From Eggerthella sp. YY7918 (GTDB lineage: Bacteria; Actinomycetota; Coriobacteriia; Coriobacteriales; Eggerthellaceae), in the NCBI RefSeq assembly GCF_000270285.1, contig NC_015738.1, positions 1,736,001-1,800,000 on the forward strand: DNA of 64,000 nt, in the 5' to 3' direction. The notes below the pieces were generated by a model that was given only the letters and a program-made list of their open reading frames with translations, searched no databases and was not told the DNA's origin. Shown here piece after piece: positions 45,196-54,730 of the stretch. How positions within the stretch are numbered: the first letter of the stretch is position 1; each line of letters begins with the position of its first letter. Both the position numbers and the translations under genes were made by a program.

Positions 45196-46102
45196 TCGGC
45201 ATCCGTTTCTTCTCAATTACAAGCGGCTTTTTCGTTACCTTCCTAAGAATGACTGCCATGTACTCTCCGAGTATGCCCAAGCAAAAAATCTGTATAGCGA
45301 TTGCCAGCAAAATAGCAAAAAGCATTGAGTAGGCAATAACCCCCGCAAAGAAACTAACGACTAGTGCAACAAAGACAATACAGGATGAAAACAAGCCGAA
45401 TAGCGTAATTAGACGAAGCGGTTTCATTGAAACTTGACACAGAGAATCAATGGAGAAATCGAGATAAGTTGATAACGTAAAGCTAGATTTTCCCCTCAAA
45501 CGTTCATGCTGTTGATACGAAATAAGTTTTATATCAAAGCCATATTCACATACTAAATAGCGAGCTAAAAGATTAGGATCATACTGCCTTATTTCTGAAA
45601 GAACGTCCATCACTCGCCTATCGTAAATACCAAAACCCGTTACGTGTTCGAGTTGATCGCCCTCTGAAAACCAATGGATAATTGCATAATACAAGCTACG
45701 CAAAGAGTACTTTATACGCCCCTCTTCAGATCCTTTTTTTTGCCCTAGTACGAGATCATGACCTTCTTCCCAACCGCGAATAAATTCTGGTATTAAATCC
45801 GGAGGTTCCTGAAAATCGCACGGAATGCTAATAAAAGCATCGCCTGCTGCATTTTTCATACAATTAAACGCTGATCGCTCTATTCCATAATTTGCCTGAT
45901 TAATTATTGCTCGAACATGTGAGTCTCTCTGAACAATTTTTTCCAGAATTGCTTCAGAACCATCGGTAGATGCATTGTCTTCGAATAGTATTTCATAATC
46001 ATAAGCGGGAAACTTCTCCATCTGTTTAGTCACCGCTTCATACATTGCCTCAATGTTGGATTCTTCGTTATAGCAACAAATCCCGATGGTTATTTTTTTC
46101 AT
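45182..46102 (-). CDS. GtrB/DPM-like polyprenyl-phosphate glycosyltransferase (GT2)
   Basis: A 306-residue family 2 glycosyltransferase. The N-terminal GT-A fold shows IGICCYNEESNIEAM and FEDNASTDGSEAI; two membrane segments lie at the C-terminus (about 225-250 and 260-290), typical of GtrB and ArnC. Such enzymes transfer a sugar from a nucleotide donor to undecaprenyl phosphate. Context: the SDR gene is upstream, the GT-C-like gene downstream, so it probably prepares the donor for decoration of the glycan outside the cell. Confidence 0.88.
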   Translation of the reverse strand: MKKITIGICCYNEESNIEAMYEAVTKQMEKFPAYDYEILFEDNASTDGSEAILEKIVQRDSHVRAIINQANYGIERSAFNCMKNAAGDAFISIPCDFQEPPDLIPEFIRGWEEGHDLVLGQKKGSEEGRIKYSLRSLYYAIIHWFSEGDQLEHVTGFGIYDRRVMDVLSEIRQYDPNLLARYLVCEYGFDIKLISYQQHERLRGKSSFTLSTYLDFSIDSLCQVSMKPLRLITLFGLFSSCIVFVALVVSFFAGVIAYSMLFAILLAIAIQIFCLGILGEYMAVILRKVTKKPLVIEKKRMPNDWV

Positions 46103-46193
46103 TCTCTTATCCTAAAAAGCAGTAGTTAACACTTTTCCATATATGACTTCGATCAAATTGATTTAATGCTTCCACGCATTAAAAGAAGTCGTT

Positions 46194-46988
46194 CTACCAG
46201 GCAGTTTGACCGCCATCAACCATAATATTCACACCGGTCACATATGCTGACGCATCAGATGCAAGAAAAATAATGGCACCTAAGAGATCCTCTGGGTAAC
46301 CAATTCTTCCAAGCATCGTCTTTTCTTCAAGTCGCTTTTTGAAAACGATATTTTCTTGAACTTCTTTATGCGGATAAGATCCAGGGCTAACACTGTTCGA
46401 GCGGATCCCATATTTCGCTAAATAAGCTGCGCAGTACTTTGTCAACTCAACAGTCGCTGCTTTACCCGCCCCGTAATTGGGTGTGCTGCTAAACGGAGTA
46501 TCGTAATAAGTTCGTGGATCTGGCGCGCCGACAGCATAGAGCGATCCAAAATTGATAATACTGGCATGCTGACTCTCTTTAAGATAGGGAATTGCTTCAC
46601 GGATTGTCCTAAATGTATAACCTACCGTACCTTCAATTCCTTTCAGCCAATATTCATCATCCATATTCTCAACCGTATTAAGAACACCTGCACCTAAGTT
46701 AGCAGCACACGTTATAAGCACATCAATACCCTTTGTGAACTCATGTGCCTTTATGAATAACTCCTTTATGGATTCAGTATCATCAAGATCGCACTTGACA
46801 ATTTCCAACCTATCGAAACATCGAACATCTTTTGTAACTAACTCTTTACCACCATCAACATAGTCAGCAACTACAACCCTAGCTCCGAAATCCAATAACC
46901 CCTCAGCAATTTTGCTACCTAAATAGCCCAGACCTCCCGTAACAACAACACCTCTGTCTTTCAGCGAAAAAAGATTTTCATATGACAT
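46194..46988 (-). CDS. Short-chain dehydrogenase/reductase
   Basis: A 264-residue SDR with the classical cofactor motif VVVTGGLGYLGSKIAEG near residue 14, the NAG-like CAANLGAG, catalytic serine region NFGSLYAVG, and active-site YGAGK. The C-terminus ends in SDASAYVTGVNIMVDGGQTAW, the standard SDR tail. It resembles PtmA-like SDRs of nonulosonate and branched-sugar loci. It follows the Gfo/Idh/MocA gene with a 1-base gap, and the ThDP gene two genes upstream, so it probably reduces a keto-sugar made by them. The exact substrate is not determined. Confidence 0.85.
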   Translation of the reverse strand: MSYENLFSLKDRGVVVTGGLGYLGSKIAEGLLDFGARVVVADYVDGGKELVTKDVRCFDRLEIVKCDLDDTESIKELFIKAHEFTKGIDVLITCAANLGAGVLNTVENMDDEYWLKGIEGTVGYTFRTIREAIPYLKESQHASIINFGSLYAVGAPDPRTYYDTPFSSTPNYGAGKAATVELTKYCAAYLAKYGIRSNSVSPGSYPHKEVQENIVFKKRLEEKTMLGRIGYPEDLLGAIIFLASDASAYVTGVNIMVDGGQTAW

Positions 46989-46989
46989 G

Positions 46990-47955
46990 TTAATTCTCCT
47001 TAACCTTACCTTTTGCTAGCCCCAATGTTTGAAAAGCCCGATCCACAGGATTGATATTTTTAAGACGATATTCCCCTTTAAAAGCATCTTCGAGAAGGTC
47101 GATAAAATAACTCATTTCATCGTAATAAAAATTGTTTTCAGGGCTAAATGAAGCAGTCTTTCCGAAACGTTGGAATGTAACAATTTTTGTATTGAAATCG
47201 CAGGTAACAACATCATCGTCGCAAAAGAACTCTACCCGCCGATTGTTCACCCGGCCAAAATAGTCTATTTGCAACTGAACAAGCTTGTCATCATACTCAA
47301 AAATATAATCGGCAATATCGCACGCATCCATCTCGAGATCAGAGTAATGCCCTGCATGCCGACTCATGGCTCGAGGCATACCAAAAAGAGCAGTGATGTA
47401 ATCAATTTCATGCAATGAATCAATATCAACTCCACCACCCAAAGCTCTCTTTGTTCTGAAGCTTTCCCTGTAATCTCTACCCTTTTGCCAGTTCGGCATA
47501 TAGGAGGAAAAAATAATTCTTGCTGCAAATACTTTTTTTGAAGAGACAATTTGCTTCAGTTGTTGATAGTATTTAGTAAAGCGGATGGGTGCGGCAACAT
47601 AATATACGCTTTCTTTAGACGGCATAACGGCAGCAAGAGAGTAGTCGGTGGTATCAAAAATAGGCTTTTCCACAAACATATGCTTTGTTTGCGAGCGCAT
47701 GTAGAGCATGCTTTTAAAATGACTAGCTGTTGCCTCAGTGACGAAGGTCACATCATAATAATCTTTTACTTCATCTAAGGAACGATATTGATTGCGTATA
47801 TGCTGCGACAATTCAGCCGGAAGAATACGATTGCTTCTCCGTATGACATCTGTTGTAAGCTCAATTCCGCGCTCGTTACAAATTTGCGCCAAATTCATAA
47901 GATGCCTTGTCCCAATCGACCCAACTGCCGTAAACAAAACCTTTAGCTCATTCAT
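46990..47955 (-). CDS. Gfo/Idh/MocA-family oxidoreductase
   Basis: A 321-residue NAD(P)-dependent sugar oxidoreductase. Residues 1-120 form the nucleotide fold (ELKVLFTAVGSIGTRHLMNLA), with the lysine of the MFVEKPIFDT motif near residue 97 and the C-terminal alpha/beta domain after it (GGGVDIDSLHEIDYI with the likely catalytic histidine). It lies in a tightly packed trio with the ThDP enzyme (2-base gap) and the SDR (1-base gap). An oxidation or reduction at C3 or C4 of a nucleotide sugar is plausible. Confidence 0.87.
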   Translation of the reverse strand: MNELKVLFTAVGSIGTRHLMNLAQICNERGIELTTDVIRRSNRILPAELSQHIRNQYRSLDEVKDYYDVTFVTEATASHFKSMLYMRSQTKHMFVEKPIFDTTDYSLAAVMPSKESVYYVAAPIRFTKYYQQLKQIVSSKKVFAARIIFSSYMPNWQKGRDYRESFRTKRALGGGVDIDSLHEIDYITALFGMPRAMSRHAGHYSDLEMDACDIADYIFEYDDKLVQLQIDYFGRVNNRRVEFFCDDDVVTCDFNTKIVTFQRFGKTASFSPENNFYYDEMSYFIDLLEDAFKGEYRLKNINPVDRAFQTLGLAKGKVKEN

Positions 47956-47957
47956 AC

Positions 47958-49757
47958 TCAGACTTTCTCTAATAGATACTTTTGAATATCTTCTCTCGGC
48001 AACAAAGGAGTCATCTCGTGTATAGCCGGCGTTACAAACCGACCTTCACTATCAAGACATGAAACAACTCGCGGTTCGTTAAAGTCATCGATTCGCTGAT
48101 CAACTTCAAGTATGCAGGGGCCTTTTTGTTTTATAAGCCAATCAAGCCCCTGATGGAGCTCCCCAATACAAGAACTTCGACGATAAGGAATCCCAAACGC
48201 ATCGGCAACTTTATCGAAAGCAGGAAAACTTAAGCCGCTTTCTGCATCACAGCCGTTATACATGCCGTCAAAATAGTTCTTGCAGGATGCGCGAATAGCC
48301 CCATATCCTTTATTGTTACAGAGAATTATTTTGATAGGGAAATCGTGGTGTCTAATTGTCTGCAATTCCTGAATATTGAGCATAATGGAACCGTCGCCCG
48401 TAACACAATAAACAGCCTGATCCGTGCCCATACAAGCACCAATCGCTTCGGGAAGGTCATCTCCCATTGACCCACAATTGTAGTTTACGAGAACGCGTTG
48501 TTCCGGGTCATCAATTCCAACCTGCAAGAGTCCTCGCACGCAGCTACTATTCCCTAAAGCAATGACAGTTTTTGATGGAACCTGTTCTAAAAATTCTTTC
48601 CAAAACAACTGGATTGGAACTCGATCATTAGTCTTAAACTCAGAAGCATGACGCGCAATGATTTCATATCGAGGAAGCCGTTTATAAAGCTCATCACAAT
48701 GATTAAACCATGCGTTTGAAGCTCGTGTCTTCAAATTAAAATCTAAACACGCCTCAAAGAAATTTTTAATATCAGCATGGATGAACATATCGATATGAAG
48801 ACCAGGTTTTTTGGCTTCATCCTCCTCAGCATCTACCATCACGATCTTTGCATTTGGAGCAAAGCCTTCAACATAAAAACCTGTTTGACAAGTTCCAAGG
48901 CTATTTCCAAGAACAAGAATAAGATCTGCTGATTGCAATATAAAATTTCCGCACCGCGGTCCTATATTGCCAGACATGCCATAGTAATATTTATCTCCAT
49001 TAGCATTAATATCAGCCTGTAAGGCTCCGCCTACGATAGGTATTTGGACATTGTTTACAAACCTACAATATAAAGCATGTGCATTACCCGTACGAATTCC
49101 AGAGCCTGTCAGAATACAAGGCCGCTCTGCAGCCTGTAACATCTCTTCAAGTTGCTGCAATTGATCGTAGTTAAAACTCAGCGAGTGCTCACAAGGTTCA
49201 TATTTATATAGCTCTTCCTCTTCAACTAAAGCACTCTGAACATCAAGAGGAACAGAAATCCAAACAGGCCCGCGCCTTCCGCTCATCGCAAGCGTAATCG
49301 CCTTTTGTAATTCAGCTTTTATCGCTAAAGGATCCGTCACAAGCACGGCATATTTCGTAATCGACTTTACCTGGGCAACTATATCATTTTCTTGAACACC
49401 ACGAGTTCTTATATCAAGTGCTGTAGAAGCAGCGGTTGTCTCAAACCTAGGAAACCCAGAAATCACAATCATAGGAAGACTGTCAACCCAGGCACCCTGT
49501 ACACCATTGATTGCGTTCGTACCTCCAGGACCCGCTGTGACACACACCGAAGCCATCTTTCCTGTCAATCGCGCGTACCCCTCCGCCGCCATAGTACAGG
49601 CTTGTTCATGATGGTTATAAATAGTAGCAATGCGATCTTTCCCAAGCTTAAATGCATTGTTAAGATGCATTGCACCACCACCTACAACCGAAAAGCAAAC
49701 ATCAATTTCATTTTGTTCTAATATGTCTACGATTATGTCAGCAACTCTTTTTTTCAT
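47958..49757 (-). CDS. Thiamine diphosphate-dependent enzyme of the acetolactate synthase type
   Basis: A 599-residue ThDP enzyme with the three standard domains. The catalytic glutamate lies in NHHEQACTMAAEGYAR (about residue 51); the ThDP-binding motif GDGSIMLNIQELQTI leads to CNNKGYGAI in the C-terminal domain. Its setting in a nucleotide-sugar cluster, beside Gfo/Idh and SDR genes, argues against branched-chain amino acid synthesis. YerE-type enzymes of this family attach a two-carbon unit from pyruvate to C4 of a keto-sugar to make branched sugars such as yersiniose. That role fits the RfbH-like gene nearby but is an inference. Confidence 0.85.
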   Translation of the reverse strand: MKKRVADIIVDILEQNEIDVCFSVVGGGAMHLNNAFKLGKDRIATIYNHHEQACTMAAEGYARLTGKMASVCVTAGPGGTNAINGVQGAWVDSLPMIVISGFPRFETTAASTALDIRTRGVQENDIVAQVKSITKYAVLVTDPLAIKAELQKAITLAMSGRRGPVWISVPLDVQSALVEEEELYKYEPCEHSLSFNYDQLQQLEEMLQAAERPCILTGSGIRTGNAHALYCRFVNNVQIPIVGGALQADINANGDKYYYGMSGNIGPRCGNFILQSADLILVLGNSLGTCQTGFYVEGFAPNAKIVMVDAEEDEAKKPGLHIDMFIHADIKNFFEACLDFNLKTRASNAWFNHCDELYKRLPRYEIIARHASEFKTNDRVPIQLFWKEFLEQVPSKTVIALGNSSCVRGLLQVGIDDPEQRVLVNYNCGSMGDDLPEAIGACMGTDQAVYCVTGDGSIMLNIQELQTIRHHDFPIKIILCNNKGYGAIRASCKNYFDGMYNGCDAESGLSFPAFDKVADAFGIPYRRSSCIGELHQGLDWLIKQKGPCILEVDQRIDDFNEPRVVSCLDSEGRFVTPAIHEMTPLLPREDIQKYLLEKV

Positions 49758-49813
49758 ACTTTCACTCCATTACTACCCTTATCAACTCAGCATAATCTTG
49801 CTTAAATCAATTC

Positions 49814-50857
49814 TTAAACCATATCCCAAGTGAGAATAGTGTCTTCAGGTAGGGAATATTTTGCTGTTCTACCTACAACAATATCGGCAAAGCAAGGAGC
49901 AATACCAGTCCCCGGACGCTTAGGCATAATATCGTTCGACATAATCGTTTCTCCGGCCGTTACATTTCGGGTAAGCACGAGAGATCTACGAGCTTCACGA
50001 CGTGATATTTCTTCGCAGGGAAAGACGGTCTTTTCCTGCGAACCCAACAACTTATCAATTAAATGAAAATTATTTATTGCTTTGCGAAAATCCGAAGGGT
50101 CACCAGCATGATAGTGATCATTTCCTGGGAGAGTTTTATCAAGCGTAAAATGCTTCTCTATAACGCTTGATCCCAGCATATAAGCAGCTGCTAAAGTTAT
50201 CATGGAAGGATCTGGTGCAACATGATCACTGAAACCAACTTTAACCTCAGGAAAAATCTTCTGCAACGTTGCAATAACTCTCAAATTCGCATTATTTGGT
50301 AAAGTGGGATACGAAAGTACGCAATGCAAGAGCGTAATATCTAGGCAGCCTGCATCTTTTAAAGTACGAACGGCCTCATCAACCTCCGACAAATACGATG
50401 CTCCGGTACTTAACACTACTGGCTTACCTTTTTTAGCAATATGCTCAATAAAAGGAAGATTAGACAAATCCGAAGAGGAAATTTTATAGAAATCAACTAT
50501 GTCAGAAAGGTAATCAGCACTTTCATAATCAAAAGGCGTCGATGTAAAGTCCATGCCTTTAGTTCGTGTATAGTTGGCCAACTCACAAAAGTTCTTCTCA
50601 TTAAAAGAGTCGTATTTTTCAAAAAGCTTGAATTGCGATTCTGTAGGTTCTTCTGATAAATCCCAATATGCAGGAGTGTTTTTCGAAGCAATAGTATGGG
50701 CTTTGTAAGTCTGAAATTTGGCACAATCACAACCTGCATCTGCGGCGGCATCAATATAGCGCTTTGCCGCATCCATTGGCGTAATGCCCTCTACTTTAGC
50801 CGTATCGAAAAAATTAACACCCATTTCAGCAATTACATAGGGATGGCTGTTTCTCAT
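49814..50857 (-). CDS. NeuB-family nonulosonate synthase
   Basis: A 347-residue sialic acid synthase-like enzyme that condenses phosphoenolpyruvate with a hexosamine-type sugar. Family signatures: PYVIAEMGVNFFDT at the start, CAKFQTYKA, the FYKISSSDLSNLPFI strand, LLHCVLSYPTLPNNANLRVI, GFSDHVAPD and EKHFTLDKTLPGNDHYHA. The C-terminal about 60 residues form an SAF/antifreeze-like domain with KRPGTGI. Sequence cannot say whether the product is a sialic, legionaminic, pseudaminic or other nonulosonic acid. It is 17 bases before the stop of the upstream activating gene. Confidence 0.92.
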   Translation of the reverse strand: MRNSHPYVIAEMGVNFFDTAKVEGITPMDAAKRYIDAAADAGCDCAKFQTYKAHTIASKNTPAYWDLSEEPTESQFKLFEKYDSFNEKNFCELANYTRTKGMDFTSTPFDYESADYLSDIVDFYKISSSDLSNLPFIEHIAKKGKPVVLSTGASYLSEVDEAVRTLKDAGCLDITLLHCVLSYPTLPNNANLRVIATLQKIFPEVKVGFSDHVAPDPSMITLAAAYMLGSSVIEKHFTLDKTLPGNDHYHAGDPSDFRKAINNFHLIDKLLGSQEKTVFPCEEISRREARRSLVLTRNVTAGETIMSNDIMPKRPGTGIAPCFADIVVGRTAKYSLPEDTILTWDMV

Positions 50858-50874
50858 TTAACATTCCTTCCACT

Positions 50875-52479
50875 TTATAAACTTCTTATGAGATTCATAA
50901 CACGCTTTCTTCCATGACGCAGGTCGTGGGAAAGCAGCATATCTTGGAAGCGCTGACGCGCATTTTGAGACAACCCGAGATACATATCGAGGGTCGATTC
51001 AATTATTTCATTAGGAGGATTTAAACCAAGATACGTAAAACCATTCTCATTGCATACAAAGCTATGTTTTTCTTCACGATTGTTCTGAGCAATAGCAATG
51101 GAAGGGATCCCTAAAATAGCTAGTTCATACCCTGTTCTTCCACGAGAAGTGACTGCTATATCGCACGAAGCCATAAGCTCAGGCATGTTAGACACATCGT
51201 AAAATATTTCAATATTTGAATAATTGTTGTATTCAAGTAGTTCATCAACATTCAGCTTTGCTCTCCCTAGAACACAAACGAAATGATAGGAATCGTACTT
51301 TTTGTTTCCCGCAATAATGGAGAGCATGCGATCTGAATAGTTTTGAGGATCGGCGCCACCAAATGACAAAAAAACAGTCTTTACGGTTTCCTCAATTTTG
51401 ATGGGACTATAAAATAGAAATGATTTTGATGCGATATAGTATTTCTCACCAGCACGAACTTGCGGCATATCGTCTTCTGAATAAAGGGCATTAAAAACGA
51501 GATCTGCCTTCATAACGCCCTCTCCATCATCTTCAAAATTGATGATCTTGGCGTCAGGAAGCACAGATCGCAGCCCTATCATATAATCAATTGTAGTCGT
51601 TAAAATATCATTAATAAAAAGTTTATAGCGATTTTCGCGGCATTTTTGAAAAAGTTCTGCGATGCCGTCTACGGGAATGAGGCGATGAGATGTTTGACCA
51701 AATACATCTTGCGTAGTTTGATTACTATCAAAATAGATGTCAGGCTTTGTGTAAAATTCATCAGCTATTTCTAGAGCCCTATAAATGTGACCTATACCCC
51801 GCTTATTGTTGCCGTTTACATAGATAGCAACTTTCTCAGGCTCTAATTGACGGGAAACAATATAGAGATCGTCAAACCTATTTACATTACGTGCTTCATG
51901 TTCTGAAATTTCAAATACATCGCATTTCTCGCCGATTAAGGATGTGGCAGAGATAGACAAACTCTTTGAGACGATAAAAGCACCTGTTTCAATATAGCGA
52001 GGAGGTAAGTATTGAGAATTGAGTCGTTTTTGGTATTCAGGAACTCTCTTTCCATCCTTCTCAATCCAAGAAAGACAAGGCTGATTAAAAACTGAGATGA
52101 GTGTATCTAAATCACTTTCTGAGGCAAAACGAATTGCATCATCAAGTGTGCTGACCGAAAGGACAGGAGCCGTAGGCTGCATAGTAACAATGTAATCCCA
52201 ATGCTCATCTTTTGGTATCGCGTCAAACACAACCGGATCGAGTGGAACTTCATCTCCACAAAGTTCTTCACATCTCCAATGAACACGTGCTCCAAGCTGT
52301 TGCGCGATAACACGCACTTGCTCAGAGTCAGTGGTTACGATAATGTCGTCAATGAATTGGGATTGTAATGCATTGTTGATTGCATAATAAACCAGCGGCC
52401 TACCCGCAACAAGTCGTGTGCATTTATTCGGAATTCGCCTTGATGCTGCTCGTGCCGGAATTACCGCAAGTACTTTCAT
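50875..52479 (-). CDS. CMP-nonulosonate cytidylyltransferase fused to a PseG-like domain
   Basis: A 534-residue bifunctional protein. Residues 1-225 are an acylneuraminate cytidylyltransferase (IPARAASRRIPNKC, VTTDSEQVRVIAQQ, TMQPTAPV). Residues about 230-534 resemble PseG, the enzyme that removes UDP from a nucleotide sugar before the NeuB step: NGNNKRGIGHIYRALEIA, LSFGGADPQNYSDRML and MASCDIAVTSRGRTGYELA. The fusion joins the step before NeuB and the step after it in one chain, with NeuB encoded next to it. Some pseudaminate loci carry related fusions. The first domain activates the nonulosonic acid to its CMP form. Confidence 0.88.
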   Translation of the reverse strand: MKVLAVIPARAASRRIPNKCTRLVAGRPLVYYAINNALQSQFIDDIIVTTDSEQVRVIAQQLGARVHWRCEELCGDEVPLDPVVFDAIPKDEHWDYIVTMQPTAPVLSVSTLDDAIRFASESDLDTLISVFNQPCLSWIEKDGKRVPEYQKRLNSQYLPPRYIETGAFIVSKSLSISATSLIGEKCDVFEISEHEARNVNRFDDLYIVSRQLEPEKVAIYVNGNNKRGIGHIYRALEIADEFYTKPDIYFDSNQTTQDVFGQTSHRLIPVDGIAELFQKCRENRYKLFINDILTTTIDYMIGLRSVLPDAKIINFEDDGEGVMKADLVFNALYSEDDMPQVRAGEKYYIASKSFLFYSPIKIEETVKTVFLSFGGADPQNYSDRMLSIIAGNKKYDSYHFVCVLGRAKLNVDELLEYNNYSNIEIFYDVSNMPELMASCDIAVTSRGRTGYELAILGIPSIAIAQNNREEKHSFVCNENGFTYLGLNPPNEIIESTLDMYLGLSQNARQRFQDMLLSHDLRHGRKRVMNLIRSL

Positions 52480-52520
52480 GCCTTTTCCTTTTGCCTCATG
52501 TACATACCTTCTGTCACTTT

Positions 52521-53390
52521 TTATTGATATAGCAGCTGTTCTTTATCGATTTCCAATGAATGCTGCCTATAAAAATCAACAAGAGAATCAATCGACTCTT
52601 CAATTGATCTAACTTTATAAGCACCGGACATTTCATGAGAAATTAGATCATTATTAGAAGTGTATTCCTGAGCAAAGCCATCACGTGCAATGAATATTGG
52701 TACTGTGCTAACTCTATGTGTCACAACGTCCGCAAGCTCAGAAAGAAGATAGCCCTTTCCAGATGTGGCGTTGTAGGCATGGTGTTTTGGTTGATTTCTT
52801 AACACCCATTCAACCATGCTGCACAAATCGGCCACATCGAGGTAATCCATAACGCGATCTTGGCGAATGGTAAGAGGAAAGCCGCATAAAGCCTTGCATA
52901 TGCAATTGGATATAAAGCGGCGGTTCCATAGTTCGTACTTACCAAAAATCCCGAACAAACGCAGGTTGTAAATGTTTTCGCTCATGAGGGAGAATTCGGA
53001 CATTTGATACAGCGCAAATCCGTAAGAATCAGAAGGAATAACCCGTCCAAAATCACACTCATGCACCGATTTAAGGGGCAACTGGCGCCCATATTCAGCA
53101 CCGGAACCAAAGTAAATCATCTTGCCGTAAAGGTCTCGATGATGCGCTAAGTTATGAAACATACGCAGACGCTCTTCAGCATAAGAAGCGTCCGCTACAG
53201 CATGTCGATCTAGGCAGTTTAAAACCGCATCGTACGACCCCTGGCGCAAACGGGCGAATACAGATGCCTCGTCGAGAACATCGAGTTCGCTATGGCCAGG
53301 CGCATCTATCTCGAAGCCATCCAAGCGCGCCAAATACTCGAAAAGGTTACGGCCGACGAACCCCGTCTTTCCTAGTAAAAGAAGCTTCAT
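52521..53390 (-). CDS. NAD-dependent epimerase/dehydratase-like protein
   Basis: A 289-residue extended SDR-like protein with the cofactor motif LLLGKTGFVGRNLFEYL at the N-terminus and FGSGAEYG as the serine region. The active-site position, normally YxxxK, reads SYGFALYQMSE: tyrosine is there but the lysine four residues on is replaced. It may therefore be a reductase or epimerase with altered chemistry. It overlaps the RfbH-like gene by 4 bases, so it is probably the reductase that follows the dehydrase. The family level is sure, the reaction is not. Confidence 0.75.
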   Translation of the reverse strand: MKLLLLGKTGFVGRNLFEYLARLDGFEIDAPGHSELDVLDEASVFARLRQGSYDAVLNCLDRHAVADASYAEERLRMFHNLAHHRDLYGKMIYFGSGAEYGRQLPLKSVHECDFGRVIPSDSYGFALYQMSEFSLMSENIYNLRLFGIFGKYELWNRRFISNCICKALCGFPLTIRQDRVMDYLDVADLCSMVEWVLRNQPKHHAYNATSGKGYLLSELADVVTHRVSTVPIFIARDGFAQEYTSNNDLISHEMSGAYKVRSIEESIDSLVDFYRQHSLEIDKEQLLYQ

Positions 53391-54721
53391 GAGGCTACCG
53401 CCTCTTTAACCGTCTCAACCATATAAGCCAATGCATCTTCGTCGAGTCCAGGATACACACCGATCCAAAAAGAGTCAGTCATGATGCGATCTGTGTCGGA
53501 CAAATCGCCAACCACTCGATATGCGTCCGTACCTCGAATGGAATCAAAGCACGGATGCTTGATGATGTTTCCTGCAAACAATCGACGAGTCTGTACTCCT
53601 GCTTTTTCAATTTTTGATATCACGGCCGCCGAATCCACGCCATCACGTGCCGTCATGATGAATCCAAACCAGCATGGGTTAGCGTTAGGGCACTTTTCCG
53701 GGAGAATCAACGCATCTTTAACGTCAGTTAACCCCTCGCGCAATGTTTCCCAATGCTTGCGACGAGCTTCGACAAATTGGGGAAGTTTTTTAAGCTGCGC
53801 ACAACCAATGGCTGCCTGCAAATCGGTGACCTTTAAGTTATATCCAAAATGCGAGTACACATATTTGTGATCATATCCAAAAGGTAGTTCACCGTATTGT
53901 CCATCGAACCGTTTCCCACAATGGTTGTCCTCGCCTCCAGAACACATGCAGTCACGTCCCCAGTCTCTAAAAGATCTGATAAGACGATGAAGTGTCTCGT
54001 TTGAAGTATAGAGAGCACCGCCTTCCCCCATGGTCATTTGGTGGGCAGGATAAAAACTAGAAGTTCCAATATCTCCTATTGTGCCGGTCATCTTAACTTC
54101 GCCATCAAGGGTATACGTTGCACCAAGAGCGTCGCAGTTATCTTCTATTAACCAAAGCTCATGTTTTTCGCAAAACGATTTCACTGCCGCCAAATCAAAG
54201 GGATTACCAAGCGAATGAGCTACCATAACTGCCTTGGTTTTGTTTGAAAGCGCTTGCTCCAACATACTTACATCAATGTTGTACTGAGGAATGCATACAT
54301 CGACAAAGACAGGAATAGCGCCGTATTGCAACAGAGGGGTCACTGTCGTAGGAAAAGCAGCCGCAACCGTTATAACCTCGTCGCCCCTCTTAATAGACTT
54401 ATCGCCCAATTCAGGAGATGTAAGCGCCTGAAATGCTAATAAGTTTGCTGACGAGCCAGAGTTAACAAGAGAAACAAACGGCACACCAAGATAGCGGCCC
54501 AGCCCACGCTCAAATTCATCAGTATAACGTCCCGCAGTTAGCCAAAACTCCAGCGAGGAATCAACAAGATTACGCAATTCATCCTGGTCATAAACACGAC
54601 CGGCATACCCAATCCGCTGGCCCTTTTTAAAACCCTTCGGCGCATGAAACATTTCTGCATACTCACCAACCATAGCAAGTATGTTTTCACGAGCCTGATT
54701 CTCGGTCATTCCTTCAAACAT
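53387..54721 (-). CDS. rfbH: RfbH-like CDP-4-keto-sugar 3-dehydrase
   Basis: A 444-residue DegT/DnrJ/EryC1/StrS-fold enzyme. The PLP-binding lysine is replaced by histidine in TSSFYPAHQMTMGEGG, the diagnostic change of the E1 3-dehydrases (RfbH/DdhC), which use PMP and an iron-sulphur cluster. The cysteine pattern CMC-x7-C in RDCMCSGGEDNHCGKRF fits that [2Fe-2S] site. E1 removes the C3 hydroxyl of a 4-keto CDP-sugar and normally needs an E3 ferredoxin-type reductase, which is not in this window. The expected 4-keto donor step, a CDP-glucose 4,6-dehydratase, is also not seen. The upstream gene is the dehydrogenase, 9 bases away. Confidence 0.88.
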   Translation of the reverse strand: MFEGMTENQARENILAMVGEYAEMFHAPKGFKKGQRIGYAGRVYDQDELRNLVDSSLEFWLTAGRYTDEFERGLGRYLGVPFVSLVNSGSSANLLAFQALTSPELGDKSIKRGDEVITVAAAFPTTVTPLLQYGAIPVFVDVCIPQYNIDVSMLEQALSNKTKAVMVAHSLGNPFDLAAVKSFCEKHELWLIEDNCDALGATYTLDGEVKMTGTIGDIGTSSFYPAHQMTMGEGGALYTSNETLHRLIRSFRDWGRDCMCSGGEDNHCGKRFDGQYGELPFGYDHKYVYSHFGYNLKVTDLQAAIGCAQLKKLPQFVEARRKHWETLREGLTDVKDALILPEKCPNANPCWFGFIMTARDGVDSAAVISKIEKAGVQTRRLFAGNIIKHPCFDSIRGTDAYRVVGDLSDTDRIMTDSFWIGVYPGLDEDALAYMVETVKEAVAS

Positions 54722-54730
54722 TTAACTCTC

